This document shows, piece after piece, positions 1-7,138 of a stretch of 11,780 nucleotides of DNA (the first letter of the stretch is position 1; each line of letters starts with the position of its first letter). Origin of the DNA: CAYNWT01 sp964450955 (GTDB lineage Bacteria > Planctomycetota > Planctomycetia > Planctomycetales > Planctomycetaceae); NCBI GenBank assembly GCA_964450955.1, contig CAYVFI010000074.1:1-11780 (forward strand). The letters are read 5' to 3'. The notes under the pieces are model-generated. The model was not told the DNA's origin. It made no database searches and worked only from the letters and a program-made list of their open reading frames with translations. The position numbers and the translations under genes were made by a program.

Positions 1-115
1 GGCTATCGCATGTCGTTGCTCCGCAACTGAGACACTTCGAGAGAATCAGAAGATGTCGCCAGCCACAAAAATCCCAGAAGGACCGAAGTTTTAGGCGAGC
101 GTCGCCCGGTAGTTA

Positions 116-1183
116 TTACAAGGCGGCGACAACGGCGTCTCCCATTTCTGTTGTCGAAATGGAATCGCTGTTGGCGCAGATGTCTTTGGTTCGGTGTCCG
201 GCGGCGAGAACCTTTCGGACTGCGGCTTCTATCATGGCGGCGGGTTCTTCCTGATTCAGGGAGTGTCGCAGCAGCATGGCGGCGGCGAGGATTGTGGCGA
301 GCGGGTTGGCGATTCCCTGGCCGGCGATGTCGGGAGCCGAGCCGTGGATTGGTTCGTAGAGTCCGGGGCCGCTGTCTCCGAGCGACGCGGATGGCAGCAG
401 GCCTAGCGAACCGGGAAGCATGGAGGCCGCGTCGGTCAGGATGTCGCCGAACATGTTACCGGTGACGACCACGTCGAAGTCTTTTGGTCGGGCGATAAGG
501 TGCATGGCCATGGAGTCGACCAGAACGACGTCGTATTTGAGGTTTGGATAGTCTGCGGCGACGATGTTGGCGGCGACTTCTCGCCAGAGCCGCGAGACTT
601 CCAGAACGTTGGCTTTATCGACGGACGTTAAGTGTCCACCTCGTTCGGCCGCGGCTTTGGCGGCGATGTGGATAACGCGAGAGACTTCGCCGGTGGAGTA
701 AGTCATCTCGTTCCAGGCTTCGGTTCCGCTTTCGTGTTCTCGACGACCTGAACCGCCGAAGTAAATGCCTCCGGTGAGTTCACGGACGAACAGAATATCG
801 ACGCCTTCGACGATTTCGCGGCGGAGTGGTGAGGCATCGACTAATTCGGGGTAGGTACTGATTGGTCGGAGATTGGCGAAGAGGCCAAGTTCTTTCCGGA
901 TGGCCAATAGTCCCTTTTCGGGGCGTGTTTTGGCTGAAGGATCGTCCCATTTGGGGCCTCCGACGGCTCCCAGCAGGATTCCATCGGAGTCGCGGCATTG
1001 TTGCAGCGTGTCGTTGGGTAGCGGTTCTCCGCAATCATCGATCGCACAGCCTCCCATGAGGCATTCGGGCATGTTGATGGTGAAACCGCAGCGATCGGCG
1101 ACTGCTTCGAGGACTCGGCGGCCCTGAGAGACGATTTCGGGACCGATTCCGTCACCGGGGAGGAGTGTTACCGTGAAATTCAT
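116..1183 (-). CDS. leuB: 3-isopropylmalate dehydrogenase
   Basis: Cytoplasmic enzyme that oxidatively decarboxylates (2R,3S)-3-isopropylmalate to 2-oxoisocaproate with NAD+, the third committed step of leucine biosynthesis. The protein (355 aa, a normal length) opens with the family start LPGDGIGPEI. Seen residues match the family: substrate-binding Arg96 and Arg106 in AIRKELGLFANLRP, Arg134 and catalytic Tyr141 in VRELTGGIYFG, catalytic Lys190 in DKANVLEVS, the metal-binding Asp residues 223, 247 and 251 (LVDSMAMH, GDILTD), and the NAD-binding loop EPIHGSAPDIAGQGIANP, which indicates NAD rather than NADP use. I chose the ATG at 1183 because it gives the usual short N-terminus and has a GGA about 8 bases upstream; an in-frame ATG at 1192 would add three residues. 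No other leu gene lies in the window. It is transcribed divergently from hpf. Confidence 0.97.
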   Translation of the reverse strand: MNFTVTLLPGDGIGPEIVSQGRRVLEAVADRCGFTINMPECLMGGCAIDDCGEPLPNDTLQQCRDSDGILLGAVGGPKWDDPSAKTRPEKGLLAIRKELGLFANLRPISTYPELVDASPLRREIVEGVDILFVRELTGGIYFGGSGRREHESGTEAWNEMTYSTGEVSRVIHIAAKAAAERGGHLTSVDKANVLEVSRLWREVAANIVAADYPNLKYDVVLVDSMAMHLIARPKDFDVVVTGNMFGDILTDAASMLPGSLGLLPSASLGDSGPGLYEPIHGSAPDIAGQGIANPLATILAAAMLLRHSLNQEEPAAMIEAAVRKVLAAGHRTKDICANSDSISTTEMGDAVVAAL

Positions 1184-1395
1184 GAATGGCATCCGCTGAA
1201 ATGAAAGATTGGTGGCAATTTACGTCACTCGCGACCGGATGGCGAGTTGTCCGGGAATTGTTGCCTGTGGTCGCAATATGGAGCCGAAACATGCTGTGGG
1301 AGTATGGCAATCGGATAATGGCGGAACTAACATTGCTGGTTGCCGAGCTGGATTGCTCGGGGAGGTTCCATCGCGCCAGACAACGAGGTTCAATC
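1184..1395. promoter_or_regulatory. Divergent leuB / hpf intergenic region
   Basis: These 212 bases separate the leuB start (minus) from the hpf start (plus), so promoters for both should lie here. The plus frame of hpf is open back to 1186, but the translation upstream of 1396 has no similarity to the ribosome hibernation family, so I treat it as non-coding. I could not pick out a convincing sigma70-type -35/-10 pair or a sigma54 site on either strand. Confidence 0.5.
1385..1388 (+). promoter_or_regulatory. Ribosome binding site that decides the TTG start of hpf
   Basis: GAGG lies 7 bases before TTG 1396. The spacing is ideal and the reading frame first resembles HPF at this TTG, so the rare start codon is preferred over upstream in-frame starts that would add up to 70 unrelated residues. 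Confidence 0.7.
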
Positions 1396-1743
1396 TTGCA
1401 GGTCGCTATCACTTGCCGACATGGCAGCATCGACGATGACACTCGTGCTTATATCGCCAGGAAGTGTGACAAGCTGGTGCACCATTTTGAGCGAGTCACT
1501 GAGATTGACGTCACAGTTGATTTTGAAGGAGATGGTGACCGAGTCAGTGTTGAGATTCTGGTTGATGCCGAACACAAGCACAATTTTGTTGCCAGTGTTG
1601 AATCAAAGGGCGAAGCTTCGCAGGTATTTGATTCGACGTTGCACAAGATGGATCGTCAGATCCGCAGATACAAACAAAAAATCCAGGACCACCGTCGGGA
1701 CAAGCCGACGCATGAGCTGACAAAGAATCCCCTGGACGATTAA
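1396..1743 (+). CDS. hpf: Short ribosome hibernation promoting factor (HPF/RaiA family)
   Basis: Protein of 115 aa that binds the 30S decoding region, occupying the mRNA/tRNA channel and silencing ribosomes in slow growth. The N-terminus MQVAITCRHG aligns with the family start, followed by the beta-alpha-beta-beta-beta-alpha pattern: helix TRAYIARKCDKLVHHF (17-31), strands ITEIDVTVDF and SVEILVDAEHKHNFVASVE, and a basic helix DSTLHKMDRQIRRYKQKIQDHRR (79-101). It lacks the C-terminal dimerisation domain of long HPF, so it is the short class. The start is a TTG: GAGG at 1385-1388 stands 7 bases upstream and family homology begins exactly there. Placement directly before ptsN is as in the proteobacterial rpoN-hpf-ptsN cluster, although rpoN is not in this window. 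The gap to ptsN is 54 bases, consistent with co-transcription. Confidence 0.9.
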   Translation: MQVAITCRHGSIDDDTRAYIARKCDKLVHHFERVTEIDVTVDFEGDGDRVSVEILVDAEHKHNFVASVESKGEASQVFDSTLHKMDRQIRRYKQKIQDHRRDKPTHELTKNPLDD

Positions 1744-1797
1744 TAAAGCAGACCATTGGGGCCCCGGTGGCTCCCAGACCCATAGAGAGAACGAACG

Positions 1798-2274
1798 ATG
1801 AAGCTCACGGAATTCGTGGTTTCCAAAGCTATTTTGCCCAACATGAAGGTGACGACTAAGGAAGACGCCATCCGCACGATGGTCGCAAGTCTCACCAAGT
1901 CAGGCAGCCTGAACGCTGAGGACGAAGAAGCAGTCGTCGCAGCGATTCTAAAGCGAGAAGAACTCGGTTCGACCGGTATTGGCAACGGTGTGGCCGTACC
2001 CCACACCAAGCACCCATCGGTCAGCAAGTTGATGGCGACTGTTGCGCTTGTGAAAGACGGAGTTGATTTTGCGAGCCTGGACGGTGAGGACGTGTTCATT
2101 CTGTTCCTGTTGGTTTCTCCGCCGGATCGGCCGGGCGATCACCTGCGAGGTCTGGAGAACATCTCAAAGCATCTTCGCAATCAAAACTTCTGCAACTTCC
2201 TAAGGCAGGCTTCGACTTCGAAGGAAGTCATTGAACTGTTGCACGAAGCGGATGAGAACCAGTTAGAGGGCTAG
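1798..2274 (+). CDS. ptsN: Nitrogen-type PTS enzyme IIA (EIIA-Ntr)
   Basis: Cytoplasmic 158-aa protein of the fructose/nitrogen EIIA family (about 163 aa in E. coli). It accepts phosphate from HPr/NPr and, in its regulatory form, controls other proteins rather than a sugar permease. The active-site signature IGNGVAVPHTKHP carries the phosphorylated His69, preceded by the typical LKREELGSTG (51-60). The hydrophobic strand FILFLLVSPPDRPGDHLRGL (99-118) and a C-terminal helix ending EVIELLHEA complete the fold. No EIIB or EIIC domain is fused to it and none is encoded nearby, which favours a regulatory role. A purine-rich GAGAGA at 1785-1790 is a plausible ribosome binding site 7 bases before the ATG. 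The next gene, an HPr-like protein, begins about 70 bases downstream in the same direction. Confidence 0.93.
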   Translation: MKLTEFVVSKAILPNMKVTTKEDAIRTMVASLTKSGSLNAEDEEAVVAAILKREELGSTGIGNGVAVPHTKHPSVSKLMATVALVKDGVDFASLDGEDVFILFLLVSPPDRPGDHLRGLENISKHLRNQNFCNFLRQASTSKEVIELLHEADENQLEG

Positions 2275-2342
2275 GGCTTTCTGTGTTGGTCTGGATTGAA
2301 TTGGCGTTCATTCCCTGAAGTTACTGCTGTTTGGCTGCCTGG

Positions 2343-2645
2343 ATGACCTCTGAACCCACATGTCGAGAGACGCTCACGGTGGAGTCCGCTAACGGACTGC
2401 ATCTTGTTCCGTGCTCTCAAATTGCGCGAGTGGCGGGTGAGTTTTCGGGGACTGTCACGTTGCGAAACGGTGACAAGGTGGCCGACGCGAAAACGATTCT
2501 GGAGCTCGTTTCGCTGGTAGCGTCTCAGGGGACTGTGCTTGAAGTTGAAGCCAGCGGCGAAGGTTGCGACGCAGTTGTTGCGGCGCTTCGAGACCTGTTT
2601 GCCGCAGGTTTCCCAACAGGTGAGGCGGCCGGGTCTGACGCCTGA
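2343..2645 (+). CDS. HPr-like phosphocarrier protein, atypical active site
   Basis: Small cytoplasmic protein (100 aa from ATG 2343; HPr is usually about 88) that should shuttle phosphate from Enzyme I to EIIA. The active-site stretch reads NGLHLVPCSQIARVA. His20 corresponds to the phosphorylated His15, but the Arg that normally follows two residues later (GLHARP) is Val22. The regulatory serine position (Ser46 in Gram-positive HPr) is Thr51 in ADAKTILELVSL. The rest follows the family: FSGTVTLRNGDKVADAK, then GTVLEVEASGEGCDAVVAALRDLF. An in-frame TTG at 2331 would add four residues; neither start has a strong ribosome binding site. It sits between ptsN and ptsI, 60 bases before the latter. 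It is clearly HPr family; whether it is named ptsH or npr is uncertain, so no symbol is given. Confidence 0.88.
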   Translation: MTSEPTCRETLTVESANGLHLVPCSQIARVAGEFSGTVTLRNGDKVADAKTILELVSLVASQGTVLEVEASGEGCDAVVAALRDLFAAGFPTGEAAGSDA

Positions 2646-2705
2646 CGCCTGACCACACATCACCCGTAGCGAAGGATGCTTTCGGATGTTTGAGTGGCGA
2701 CCACC

Positions 2706-4454
2706 ATGCTAATCAGAAACGGGATTGCGGTATCACCGGGCGTGGTGATAGGCCCTGCGCTGGTTTTGGGTTCAGAGGATTTTAGAATCCCGAACCGATT
2801 CGTCAGTGTCGGCGCGGTGGAAGTTGAACTAAAGCGGTTTCATTCGGCCATTGAAGCGGTTTGTGAGGAACTGCAGGGCAACGAAAAGCTGGCCAACGAA
2901 CAGTTGGGCCACCAGTACGCCGCGATTTTCGGCGCGCATTTGCAGATGGTTCGTGATCCGAAGTTGCTGGGTGAAATTGAGGAACTGGTCCGGCAAAAGA
3001 ATCACTCACCAGAGTTCGCTGCGAGTCGTGTTCTTCGCCGTTATGCCCGCGTGTTTGAGAACCTTGGCGACAGTTACCTTCGCGAACGAGCGGATGACAT
3101 CTACGACCTTGAGAAGCGGATTCTCAGCCACTTGCTGGGTTCCAGCCGTGAAGAGCTCTCGCAGCTGACTGCTCCGGTGTTGGTGTTGGCTCATAATCTG
3201 ACTCCCAGCGAAACTGCGAGTATGGATACGCGGTACGTGCTTGGGTTTGCGACCGAAGGTGGCGGTCGAACCAGTCACACGGCGATTCTGGCGGGGGCAA
3301 TTGAAATACCGGCTGTTGTTGGTGTGGGCGATTTTCTGTCGGACGTTTCTGGTGGCGAAACTGTCATCATCGACGGCAACCACGGCGCGGTCATTATTGA
3401 TCCCGACGAGGCGACTCTTCAAAAGTATCGTGTCTCTGAACAGCGAGCCAAATCCGTCGCCGCGCGGTTGTCTTCGCTGAAGCCTGTTCGCGCCGAAACA
3501 AAGGACGGTCAGCGCGTTCGGGTTTACAGCAACATTGAGTTTCCTGAGGAAATTGGTCACTGCACCGAACGCGGTGCGGATGGGGTGGGATTGTTTCGAA
3601 CCGAGTTCCTTTATCTCCGCGGCGATCGGCCGCCGGAGGAGGAAGAACAGTACGAAGCTTACGTTCGCGTGATTAAGGAGTTTCCTGAATCGCCGGTCAT
3701 TATTCGAACGCTGGATATCGGGGCTGATAAGGTTCCAAGTATGCTTAGTAGTCGGTTGTCTCGGGACCATAACCCGATGCTCGGACTGCGAAGTATTCGG
3801 CTTAGCCTGCGTGACCTTCCGCTTTTCAAGACGCAGTTGCGAGCGATTTTGCGAGCTGCCGTTTATGGGGACGTGCGGATTATGTTTCCGCTGGTCGCGT
3901 CGCTGCTTGAGCTTCGGCAGGCTCGCATGATTCTGGCCGATGTTATTGAGGATTTAGAGGACGCGAAGATTCCCTTCCGCGGCGATGTGCCGGTCGGAAT
4001 GATGGTTGAGGTCCCTTCTGCGGCCATTCTGGCGGCCGAATTCGCGAAAGAGGTGGACTTTTTCTCAATTGGTACCAACGACCTGATTCAGTATACTCTG
4101 GCCTGCGACAGGTCAGATCCACAGGTGTCAAACCTGTACCGATCTGGCGACCCTTCGGTCCTGCGGCTTATCGGCATGGTGCTGAAAGCGGCGAAAGCGG
4201 AGGACATCAAAGTGACAGTTTGCGGGCAGATGAGTTCTGACCCGAAATTTGTTCCTTTGCTGATTGGAATGGGCCTGCGTCACCTGAGTGCGACGCCGTA
4301 TGCCATTCCCGAAGTGAAGGAAGTTATTCGAAATATTTCTATCTCTCACGCGGAGGAAATCGCCGCCCACGTCAGTAAATTAGAGCTGGCGCGTGATGTC
4401 GAGAATTACCTCCTCGGAGAACTCCACCGGATTTGTCCGGACCTTGTTTTGTAA
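2706..4454 (+). CDS. ptsI: PTS Enzyme I (phosphoenolpyruvate-protein phosphotransferase)
   Basis: Autophosphorylates from phosphoenolpyruvate and passes the phosphate to the His of HPr; cytoplasmic. The 582-aa product has the full EI order. The N-terminal HPr-binding and phospho-His part carries active-site His191 in GGGRTSHTAILAG. The PEP-binding barrel carries Arg298 (LFRTEFLYL), Arg334 (RTLDIGADK), NPMLGLRSIR, Glu435 in GMMVEVPSA, Asp459 in FFSIGTNDLIQYTLACDR, and catalytic Cys506 in TVCGQMSSD. There is no N-terminal GAF domain, so it is sugar-type EI architecture rather than PtsP/EI-Ntr, although it is paired with an Ntr-type EIIA. I chose ATG 2706 because it gives the usual EI start MLIRNGIAVSPG; an in-frame GTG at 2694 adds four residues. 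It is the last gene of the hpf-ptsN-HPr-ptsI run. Confidence 0.96.
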   Translation: MLIRNGIAVSPGVVIGPALVLGSEDFRIPNRFVSVGAVEVELKRFHSAIEAVCEELQGNEKLANEQLGHQYAAIFGAHLQMVRDPKLLGEIEELVRQKNHSPEFAASRVLRRYARVFENLGDSYLRERADDIYDLEKRILSHLLGSSREELSQLTAPVLVLAHNLTPSETASMDTRYVLGFATEGGGRTSHTAILAGAIEIPAVVGVGDFLSDVSGGETVIIDGNHGAVIIDPDEATLQKYRVSEQRAKSVAARLSSLKPVRAETKDGQRVRVYSNIEFPEEIGHCTERGADGVGLFRTEFLYLRGDRPPEEEEQYEAYVRVIKEFPESPVIIRTLDIGADKVPSMLSSRLSRDHNPMLGLRSIRLSLRDLPLFKTQLRAILRAAVYGDVRIMFPLVASLLELRQARMILADVIEDLEDAKIPFRGDVPVGMMVEVPSAAILAAEFAKEVDFFSIGTNDLIQYTLACDRSDPQVSNLYRSGDPSVLRLIGMVLKAAKAEDIKVTVCGQMSSDPKFVPLLIGMGLRHLSATPYAIPEVKEVIRNISISHAEEIAAHVSKLELARDVENYLLGELHRICPDLVL

Positions 4455-4922
4455 GCAAACACCCGGCGGGTTGAACTCAATCTGCCCCAAACAAATTGGT
4501 TTTGAACAGCGTGCGTTTTCGGTTTCACAAAACGCTTCCAACTTCAACTCAGACAGTTCTGAGCGACAGGGAAGGCTTCACTGCCGGGCAACAAACTGCC
4601 ACCGTCGTTTCAGTCCTAAAGACTTCACTGTGTGCGGATAACCTGACGGCAATTGGTCGTCCTGTTCGCAGCTTTCGTCAGAAGTGGCTCGCTCGAGAAT
4701 TCGCGGCCGCAACGACAACTGATGCAGGTGAGCAGCGAAGCGAAGAATCTACGAACCAGCCACTCAATGTCGAAAGTTACCGCGAACCTGCGGCGATGGA
4801 GACGTATGGCAGGGCCGATAGATCGGTAGCGGCTTGTAGTAGGATCGATGGGGGGGACATTGCGTTTCCGGATCGATTGAAATCAGCGTGCGAGGTTCGT
4901 CCAACGCGACGAAAGGCTCGCA
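4455..4922 (+). promoter_or_regulatory. Long gene-free leader region before the RNase E/G gene
   Basis: These 468 bases hold no convincing gene; open frames here have no recognisable composition or homology. It probably contains the promoter and a long 5' untranslated region of the RNase gene. Visible structure includes a 7-bp inverted repeat GCGTTTT (4513-4519) / AAAACGC (4529-4535), a palindrome CCGAT-AG-ATCGG at 4815-4826, and a run of seven G at 4850-4856. I see no clear terminator for ptsI: CCCGGCGGG just after its stop is a very short stem with no T-run. A long leader would suit an RNase E/G gene, since E. coli rne is autoregulated through its 5' UTR, but that is an analogy only. Confidence 0.4.
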
Positions 4923-6572
4923 ATGAAGAAAGAAATGCTGATCAACGTCCTCCAGCCGGAGGAAAGTCGAATCGCAATTGTCGAGGACGGAGTTCTTGAA
5001 GAACTTTACGTAGAACGCAGCAGTCTCGAACAGTACGTCGGCAACATTTACAAAGGCCGGGTCGTCAATATTGAGCCCAGTATTCAGGCTGCGTTTGTTG
5101 ACTTCGGGGTCGGTCGGAACGGGTTCCTGCACGTTAGCGACGTCGAGTATCAGTACTACAAACACATCATGCCGAACGGCCCTGACAGCGGGCCGGAAGA
5201 TGCCGACGACAAGGAAGACGGCGACAATTCAAACGGCAAAGGTCGCGGTCGAAAGCGTGGTCGCAAGCGATTCAACGAACGCAGTGTTCGAAACAAGCCG
5301 CCTATTCAGGAGATCTTCCAACGCGGTAGCGAAGTGCTGGTTCAGGTCATCAAGGAAGGCATTGGAACCAAAGGGCCAACGCTCTCGACCTACATTAGCA
5401 TCCCCGGTCGTTACATCGTTTTGATGCCGGGTCTGCAGCGAGTCGGAGTCAGCCGAAAGATCACCGACGACGTCGCGCGGCGCAAGCTGCGGAAAATTAT
5501 GGACCAGTTGTCTCCACCGCCGGGGCTTGGGTTCATTATTCGAACCGCCGGCATGGACCGATCTGCTGAGGACCTGCAGAACGACCTGAACTTCCTGCTG
5601 CGGCTGTGGAAGCAAATTGCAGAGCGAATTAAAACGCTTAAGGGTCCCGTCGATATCTACGAAGAAAGCGATATGGTCACGCGAACTCTGCGTGACATCT
5701 ACACGGGAGCCGTTGACAAGATCATCATCGACGAAGACTCCGCCTACGAGCGGGCGCGTGAGTTCATGAAGATTGTGATGCCGACGCACGTGGAACGCAT
5801 CCAGCGGTACGAAGGCGAACAGCCGCTGTTTAACAAGTACAAAATTGAAAACGAGATCGCCCGGATTCAGGACAGGACGGTGCCTCTGGCCGGCGGCGGT
5901 TCGATTGTGATTGACCAAACTGAGGCTCTGGTCGCGATTGACGTGAACAGCGGCAGCTTCCGGGTTGCCAACGACGCGGACAAGACAGCCTATCAGGTGA
6001 ATCTGAAGGCGGCTGAGGAAATCTCTCGCCAGATCCGGCTTCGCGACCTTGGCGGCGTGATTGTCAACGACTTCATTGACATGCGGGAAGAAAAGCACCG
6101 CCGCGGCGTTGAACGGGCATTGATGAAGGCGGTTCAGAGAGACCGTGCTCGCACCAAGGTTCTACGGATCAGTCAGTTCGGGCTGATTGAAATGACTCGG
6201 CAGCGTATCCGCCCGTCGCTAAGACGCAGCATTTACGAAGATTGCCCGTCCTGTAACGGGGCCGGACAAGTGAAAACTGCTGAGAGTCTGTCTATCGAAG
6301 TCATGCGTCTCACGATGAGTTCCGCGATTGGCGAAGATGTTCATCACATTGTTATCGAAGTGCACGAGCGTGTCGCGAATCACCTGAATAACCAAAAACG
6401 TAAGGAAATCGCACAGCTTGAAGAAGATCGTGGTGTGGAAATCCGGATCCATGCCCGGGCGGACGTTGTGCCTGAGCACTTGGAAGTGCGATGCGAGGAC
6501 GAGAACAATCGTTCAGTTCAAATTCCGGCGACTTCCGGTCAGAAGTCACGATCTGGGTCGAAATCACGCTGA
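4923..6572 (+). CDS. Ribonuclease E/G family endoribonuclease
   Basis: Single-strand-specific, 5'-end-sensing endoribonuclease for mRNA decay and rRNA/tRNA processing. The 549-aa protein has the catalytic half and lacks the long C-terminal scaffold of E. coli RNase E. An S1 domain (about 38-160: GNIYKGRVVNIEPSIQAAFVDFG ... ISIPGRYIVLMPG, given in two parts) is split by a charged insertion at about 84-127 (acidic PEDADDKEDGD, then basic RGRKRGRKR). RNase H-like and 5' sensor parts follow, then the DNase I-like active site: Asp340 and Asn342 in EALVAIDVNSGS and Asp383 in GGVIVNDFIDM, matching E. coli Asp303, Asn305 and Asp346. The zinc-link CPSC (Cys441, Cys444) mediates dimerisation. A short basic tail (GQKSRSGSKSR) ends it. 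GAAAGG lies about 7 bases before the ATG. RNase E or G cannot be decided by length alone. rplU follows, a pairing seen in several bacterial phyla. Confidence 0.94.
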   Translation: MKKEMLINVLQPEESRIAIVEDGVLEELYVERSSLEQYVGNIYKGRVVNIEPSIQAAFVDFGVGRNGFLHVSDVEYQYYKHIMPNGPDSGPEDADDKEDGDNSNGKGRGRKRGRKRFNERSVRNKPPIQEIFQRGSEVLVQVIKEGIGTKGPTLSTYISIPGRYIVLMPGLQRVGVSRKITDDVARRKLRKIMDQLSPPPGLGFIIRTAGMDRSAEDLQNDLNFLLRLWKQIAERIKTLKGPVDIYEESDMVTRTLRDIYTGAVDKIIIDEDSAYERAREFMKIVMPTHVERIQRYEGEQPLFNKYKIENEIARIQDRTVPLAGGGSIVIDQTEALVAIDVNSGSFRVANDADKTAYQVNLKAAEEISRQIRLRDLGGVIVNDFIDMREEKHRRGVERALMKAVQRDRARTKVLRISQFGLIEMTRQRIRPSLRRSIYEDCPSCNGAGQVKTAESLSIEVMRLTMSSAIGEDVHHIVIEVHERVANHLNNQKRKEIAQLEEDRGVEIRIHARADVVPEHLEVRCEDENNRSVQIPATSGQKSRSGSKSR

Positions 6573-6652
6573 TTTGCGGGTACACTTTCCGATTCTCCAA
6601 AAAGTGACTATCTCCGGCTTGAAGCCGGTTCCAGCTTAGTTTGAGGCACGAG
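6573..6652 (+). promoter_or_regulatory. Structured rplU leader with two hairpins
   Basis: The 80 bases between the RNase gene and rplU hold two successive inverted repeats. CACTTT (6583-6588) pairs with AAAGTG (6601-6606), and CCGGCT (6614-6619) pairs with AGCCGG (6623-6628) around a TGA loop. No T-run follows the second hairpin, so it is not a classical terminator. Ribosomal protein leaders are often autoregulatory, and this could be an L21-binding or processing structure; that is inference. The GAGG at 6643-6646 is the rplU ribosome binding site. Confidence 0.4.
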
Positions 6653-6979
6653 ATGTTTGCGGTAATTGAAAACGGCAGCCGACAGCACAAAGTCGAAGAG
6701 GGGCAGATGCTCTCAATCGATTTTCGGTCTGACCTCAAGGCAGGCGATTCAGTGACGTTCGACCGTGTTCTGGCTGCAGGATCTGACGACGCAAGTGCGA
6801 TCGGTCAGCCTGTGCTTGAAGGAGCGACGGTCGCGGCTGAAGTTGTCGTTGCTGAGGAGAAGGGTCCGAAGCTTGAGATCCAAAAGATCCGGCGCCGAAA
6901 GAACTCACGCCGACACACTGGCCACCGCCAGAAGTACACGGCCGTCAAGATCACCAGCATCACAGTGCCTGGTCTGTAA
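6653..6979 (+). CDS. rplU: 50S ribosomal protein L21
   Basis: Binds 23S rRNA in the large ribosomal subunit together with L20. The 108-aa product is full length. It starts MFAVIENGSRQHKVEEG, the standard L21 opening (compare the MYAVIxTGGKQYKV pattern), continues through GDSVTFDRVLAAG and IGQPVLEGATVAAEVV, and has the basic signature KIRRRKNSRRHTGHRQKYT followed by AVKITSI. The ATG at 6653 is preceded 6 bases upstream by GAGG (6643-6646), which decides this start over an in-frame TTG at 6641. It follows the RNase E/G gene by 80 bases in the same direction. Unusually for this locus, rpmA (L27) does not follow: a strong terminator begins 17 bases after the stop. Confidence 0.97.
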   Translation: MFAVIENGSRQHKVEEGQMLSIDFRSDLKAGDSVTFDRVLAAGSDDASAIGQPVLEGATVAAEVVVAEEKGPKLEIQKIRRRKNSRRHTGHRQKYTAVKITSITVPGL

Positions 6980-6995
6980 GACGCAATCGAATTGA

Positions 6996-7026
6996 AGCCC
7001 GGCCGCTTTTCGGTCGGGCTTTTTTT
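6996..7026 (+). terminator. Rho-independent terminator after rplU
   Basis: A 10-bp stem AGCCCGGCCG (6996-7005) pairs with CGGTCGGGCT (7011-7020) with a single G-U wobble, closing the loop CTTTT. It is followed by a run of six T at 7021-7026. Stem, loop and U-tract are all textbook, and it lies 17 bases after the rplU stop, so the RNase-rplU transcript ends here. Confidence 0.92.
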
Positions 7027-7138
7027 ATGCAGTTGCAGTTGCTGCCGTGTGGTTGGAGAACGCGATGGACTTTCCGATTGACTATGTGTGTGATCCATTT
7101 TCGGATTTGCAAAGAACACCAGGCAATACCGCCGCGCC

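Noticed and set aside
2..94. Plus-strand open frame at the left edge ending in TAG at 92-94
   Set aside because: Only about 30 codons, with no recognisable family; it may be the end of an upstream gene but cannot be supported.
94..106. Small hairpin GGCGA-GCG-TCGCC just beyond the leuB stop
   Set aside because: The stem is 5 bp and no T-run follows on the minus strand, so it does not qualify as a leuB terminator.
3006..3770. Long minus-strand open frame inside ptsI
   Set aside because: Antisense shadow of a gene with intact catalytic motifs; no family resemblance.
4496..4999. Plus-strand open frame of 167 codons overlapping the RNase start
   Set aside because: It overlaps the well-supported RNase N-terminus in another frame and its composition resembles no protein family.
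5229..6098. Long minus-strand open frame (289 codons) inside the RNase gene
   Set aside because: Antisense shadow produced by codon bias of the RNase E/G gene, which has all its catalytic residues in the plus frame.
7078..7106. TTGACT as a possible -35 element before the membrane protein gene
   Set aside because: No acceptable -10 hexamer lies 16-18 bases downstream.
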